Below, one piece after another: positions 33,402-35,242 of a stretch of 35,242 nucleotides of DNA (positions within the stretch are counted from its first letter, which is position 1; every line of letters starts with the position of its first letter). The position numbers were made by a program, and so were the translations under genes. A model generated the notes under the pieces. That model did no database searches. It saw only the letters and a list, made by a program, of their open reading frames with translations, and was not told where the DNA came from. This DNA comes from Chloroflexota bacterium (GTDB lineage: Bacteria > Chloroflexota > Anaerolineae > Aggregatilineales > Phototrophicaceae): positions 1 to 35,242 of the forward strand of contig JAPOXG010000047.1 in the NCBI GenBank assembly GCA_026707225.1, in the 5' to 3' direction.

Positions 33402-34709
33402 CTACGAGTATTGCTCGCGCAGCTCCACTACCTTGTCGGCCAAGCTTGTTACCGCGTCGGCTGGCGCCAGATTCCCTTGGAGCATACGCTGTATCTCATC
33501 GCCGACATGGGTCTGGAATTCGCTGTACCAGGGCTGGTTGCGCGCTTGGACGACATCGGAATTGTTCGCGAACATGTCCTTGATCTGATCGAAGTCGTAG
33601 TAGTCGCCGTAGTTGGCTTGCACCTCGGGGTCATCGTAAAAGTCAGCATATGGCGCGCCCAAGGCGGCTGCCGCTGCCCAGGACTTGTGCACCGATCGTT
33701 CGCCGTTCGCGTCCTTCCAGGTATAGAATTTGACCAGATCCCAAGACTTGTCGACATTAGGACCATCGGACATCTGTACCACTTCGCCCATTTGGAAGGT
33801 CTTGCCATCGGAACCCGGCATGCGGCCGGCAATGCGCAGATGATCGACTTCTGGTCCGCCGCCACTGTTCATCAGCTTCAAGAAATAGTGGTGCAAGACG
33901 TAGAAAGCCGACGTGCCGTTTTGCATGGCTGTCATCTGTTCGCCCGGCTGATCGGTCAACTGTGTCGGCGAAGTCATGCCGTCCTGGAACATCGCTTGCC
34001 ACCACTCGAATACATCCGCCGTCCTGGAGTCATCGGCAAAGGTCGGTTCACCATCCGGCGAGAAGGGCGTGACGCCTTCCGAAAGCAGATAGACTTGCAG
34101 ATACTCTTCGCAGAATTCCTTGATCCAGTAGGCCAGATAGGGCGCGTCTACGCCGTCTTCCTTCAATTTCTTGCATTGATCGTAGAGATCCTGCTTGGTT
34201 TCTGGCGGCGCGTCAAAGCCCGATGCGCTGAGCAGGCGCTCATTGTAATGCAAGACATGCACGGCGCTGAAATAGGGCATGCTGATTAGCTGACCGTCCG
34301 GCGTGGTGTAGGAAGGAACGGAACTGGCAAACATCTCGCCCATGACCGCATCGGCATCCGGCAAGTCATCCATGCGCCGCGCCCACCCGGCATTAAAGAA
34401 GCGAGTGGAATTGTATTTGAAGTTGTAGTAGACATCCATGTGAACGCCACCGAGGATCTTCGTCTGCAGGCCGGTGGAGTATCCAACATTGGGGATGATG
34501 TGGAGATCAACTGGCGTGCCAGATTGCGCGGTGTAATTGTCCAAATGCTGGCGAATCGTATCCGGTTGGAAATCCCAGCCATAGAATTGCAGCGCGTCTC
34601 CCTGCGCCAGCAAACGGCCGGCGGGCGCGCCTGCGAGCGCCAGGGAAGCGAGCCCTGCCCCAGCCCTATGCAAAAACTGCCTTCTTGAAAGTGATCTTCT
34701 ATTCTTCAT
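33402..34709 (-). CDS. Sugar ABC transporter solute-binding protein with Tat-type signal
   Basis: The 435-residue product begins MKNRRSLSRRQFLHRAGAGL, with the twin-arginine motif SRRQFL and a weakly hydrophobic h-region ending near LLAQG, so export through Tat is likely. There is no lipobox. The mature part has SBP family 1 features, including VYYNFKYNSTRFF, PYFSAVHVLHYNERLL and GERSVHKSWAAAAALG. AAGGAG lies eight bases before the ATG at 34709; an in-frame start at 34736 would put nine residues before the signal. It is first in the long operon that ends with the L-rhamnonate dehydratase gene, so a sugar or sugar-acid ligand is expected. Confidence 0.92.
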   Translation of the reverse strand: MKNRRSLSRRQFLHRAGAGLASLALAGAPAGRLLAQGDALQFYGWDFQPDTIRQHLDNYTAQSGTPVDLHIIPNVGYSTGLQTKILGGVHMDVYYNFKYNSTRFFNAGWARRMDDLPDADAVMGEMFASSVPSYTTPDGQLISMPYFSAVHVLHYNERLLSASGFDAPPETKQDLYDQCKKLKEDGVDAPYLAYWIKEFCEEYLQVYLLSEGVTPFSPDGEPTFADDSRTADVFEWWQAMFQDGMTSPTQLTDQPGEQMTAMQNGTSAFYVLHHYFLKLMNSGGGPEVDHLRIAGRMPGSDGKTFQMGEVVQMSDGPNVDKSWDLVKFYTWKDANGERSVHKSWAAAAALGAPYADFYDDPEVQANYGDYYDFDQIKDMFANNSDVVQARNQPWYSEFQTHVGDEIQRMLQGNLAPADAVTSLADKVVELREQYS

Positions 34710-34854
34710 GTCTCTGTCTCCTTCAAATTTCGCCAATCACAAGACAACTGACCTTCAATCCAGCCGACGGCTTGATTCCAAACAGGCGCCAAGTCAAAGG
34801 AGCGACCTGTCTCGTCGACCACAATAAGACGTCGTATAAGCCAACGACAGACAT

Positions 34855-34883
34855 ATCATAACATGCGCGCTATACCGCCGCAA
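34855..34883 (-). promoter_or_regulatory. Candidate promoter of the long minus-strand operon
   Basis: TTGCGG (34883-34878), 17 bases and TATGAT (34860-34855) on the minus strand. The -10 box is good and the -35 box weak. The leader would be about 140 nt. No palindrome of the TTTTGC-NN-GCAAAA type is present here. The remainder of 34710-35161 shows no gene that I can support. Confidence 0.4.
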
Positions 34884-35161
34884 AAACCCGACCCGGCGGG
34901 CTTCGCATGTGCCATTCTTCAGAAGATCATTACTTGGGTTGACGTTTCGCCAGCGATTCATTTAGCCGGCGCTTTATTGCCGGTCTCCACATATCAGGAC
35001 AGCCAAGATGACTGTAGCAATCCGACCGCGTTTTGGACTGCGAGGGGATGATCGCTTGGCAGCGACGATCGCCGGGACCCAGCTCCAAACCTGTCTGGCG
35101 GCGTATCTAGCTGGCTGGGTCACGTAGACATAGACTTTCGGCGTGGGGCTGGAGGACAGAG

Positions 35162-35242
35162 TTAGCGCAGGGCAGCAAACGCATCCCTCCGATCCCGCGC
35201 CGCCGCCAACTGCTCGGCTTGCAGCTTCCGCGTCAGAGCCGC
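35162..35242 (-). CDS. C-terminal end of an unidentified protein
   Basis: The minus strand is open from the right edge to TAA at 35164-35162 and encodes 26 residues rich in alanine, arginine, glutamine and leucine, ending DRRDAFAALR. Codon use is GC-rich, like the real genes. It looks like the helical end of a protein continuing beyond the window. Nothing in it identifies a family. Confidence 0.35.
   Translation of the reverse strand, partial: AALTRKLQAEQLAAARDRRDAFAALR

Noticed and set aside
34863..35051. Short plus-strand frame near the right edge
   Set aside because: No ribosome binding site, no family pattern and atypical composition; it overlaps the candidate promoter of the minus-strand operon.

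Overview
The window reads as a catabolic and transport island from a bacterium, most likely a Chloroflexota member of the Anaerolineae/Caldilineae type. That guess rests on the style of the solute-binding proteins (Sec signals ending in ...GQD with no lipobox cysteine, one Tat-type signal), on dipeptide-type permeases with a long extracytoplasmic insert, and on the mix of ABC importers with Gfo/Idh, enolase-family and amidohydrolase enzymes. No marker gene is present, so this is inference. No rRNA, tRNA, CRISPR array, transposase or prophage gene was seen.

Region A (about 0.5-10.7 kb) is a cluster built around an IclR-family regulator. It contains a solute-binding-protein homologue without a signal peptide, two MaoC-type hot-dog proteins, a Gfo/Idh oxidoreductase, a lactonase-like amidohydrolase, a class III CoA-transferase, an L-rhamnose-mutarotase-family protein and a complete MalEFG-type importer without its ATPase. 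Three intergenic regions each carry two 14-bp palindromes of the form TTTTGC-NN-GCAAAA exactly 19 bp apart. At two of them the first palindrome starts at the fifth base of the -10 box of a TTGACA-N17-TATATT promoter. These sites join the divergent units into one probable IclR regulon.

Region B (11.0-23.2 kb, all minus strand) holds a dipeptide/oligopeptide-type importer whose second ATPase gene lies between two sialidase-like (Asp-box) genes. A cytochrome P450, a broken enolase-family gene and a D-2-hydroxyacid dehydrogenase with its own promoter follow. A remnant of a glutamate-1-semialdehyde aminomutase-like gene lies on the opposite strand at 23.3-23.6 kb.

Region C (23.7-34.7 kb, all minus strand) looks like one long operon. 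It encodes a Tat-type binding protein, a MalF permease, two tandem MalG permeases, two Gfo/Idh oxidoreductases, a phosphotriesterase-family hydrolase, a D-serine dehydratase-like PLP enzyme, an N-acyl-D-amino-acid deacylase-type amidohydrolase and a clear L-rhamnonate dehydratase. Several junctions are TGATG overlaps.

Together the genes suggest import and oxidative breakdown of sugar acids or deoxy-sugars such as L-rhamnose, with side branches for acylated D-amino compounds and a CoA-linked branch. All three importers have a hairpin between the binding-protein gene and the first permease gene. Both window ends carry partial coding sequence.
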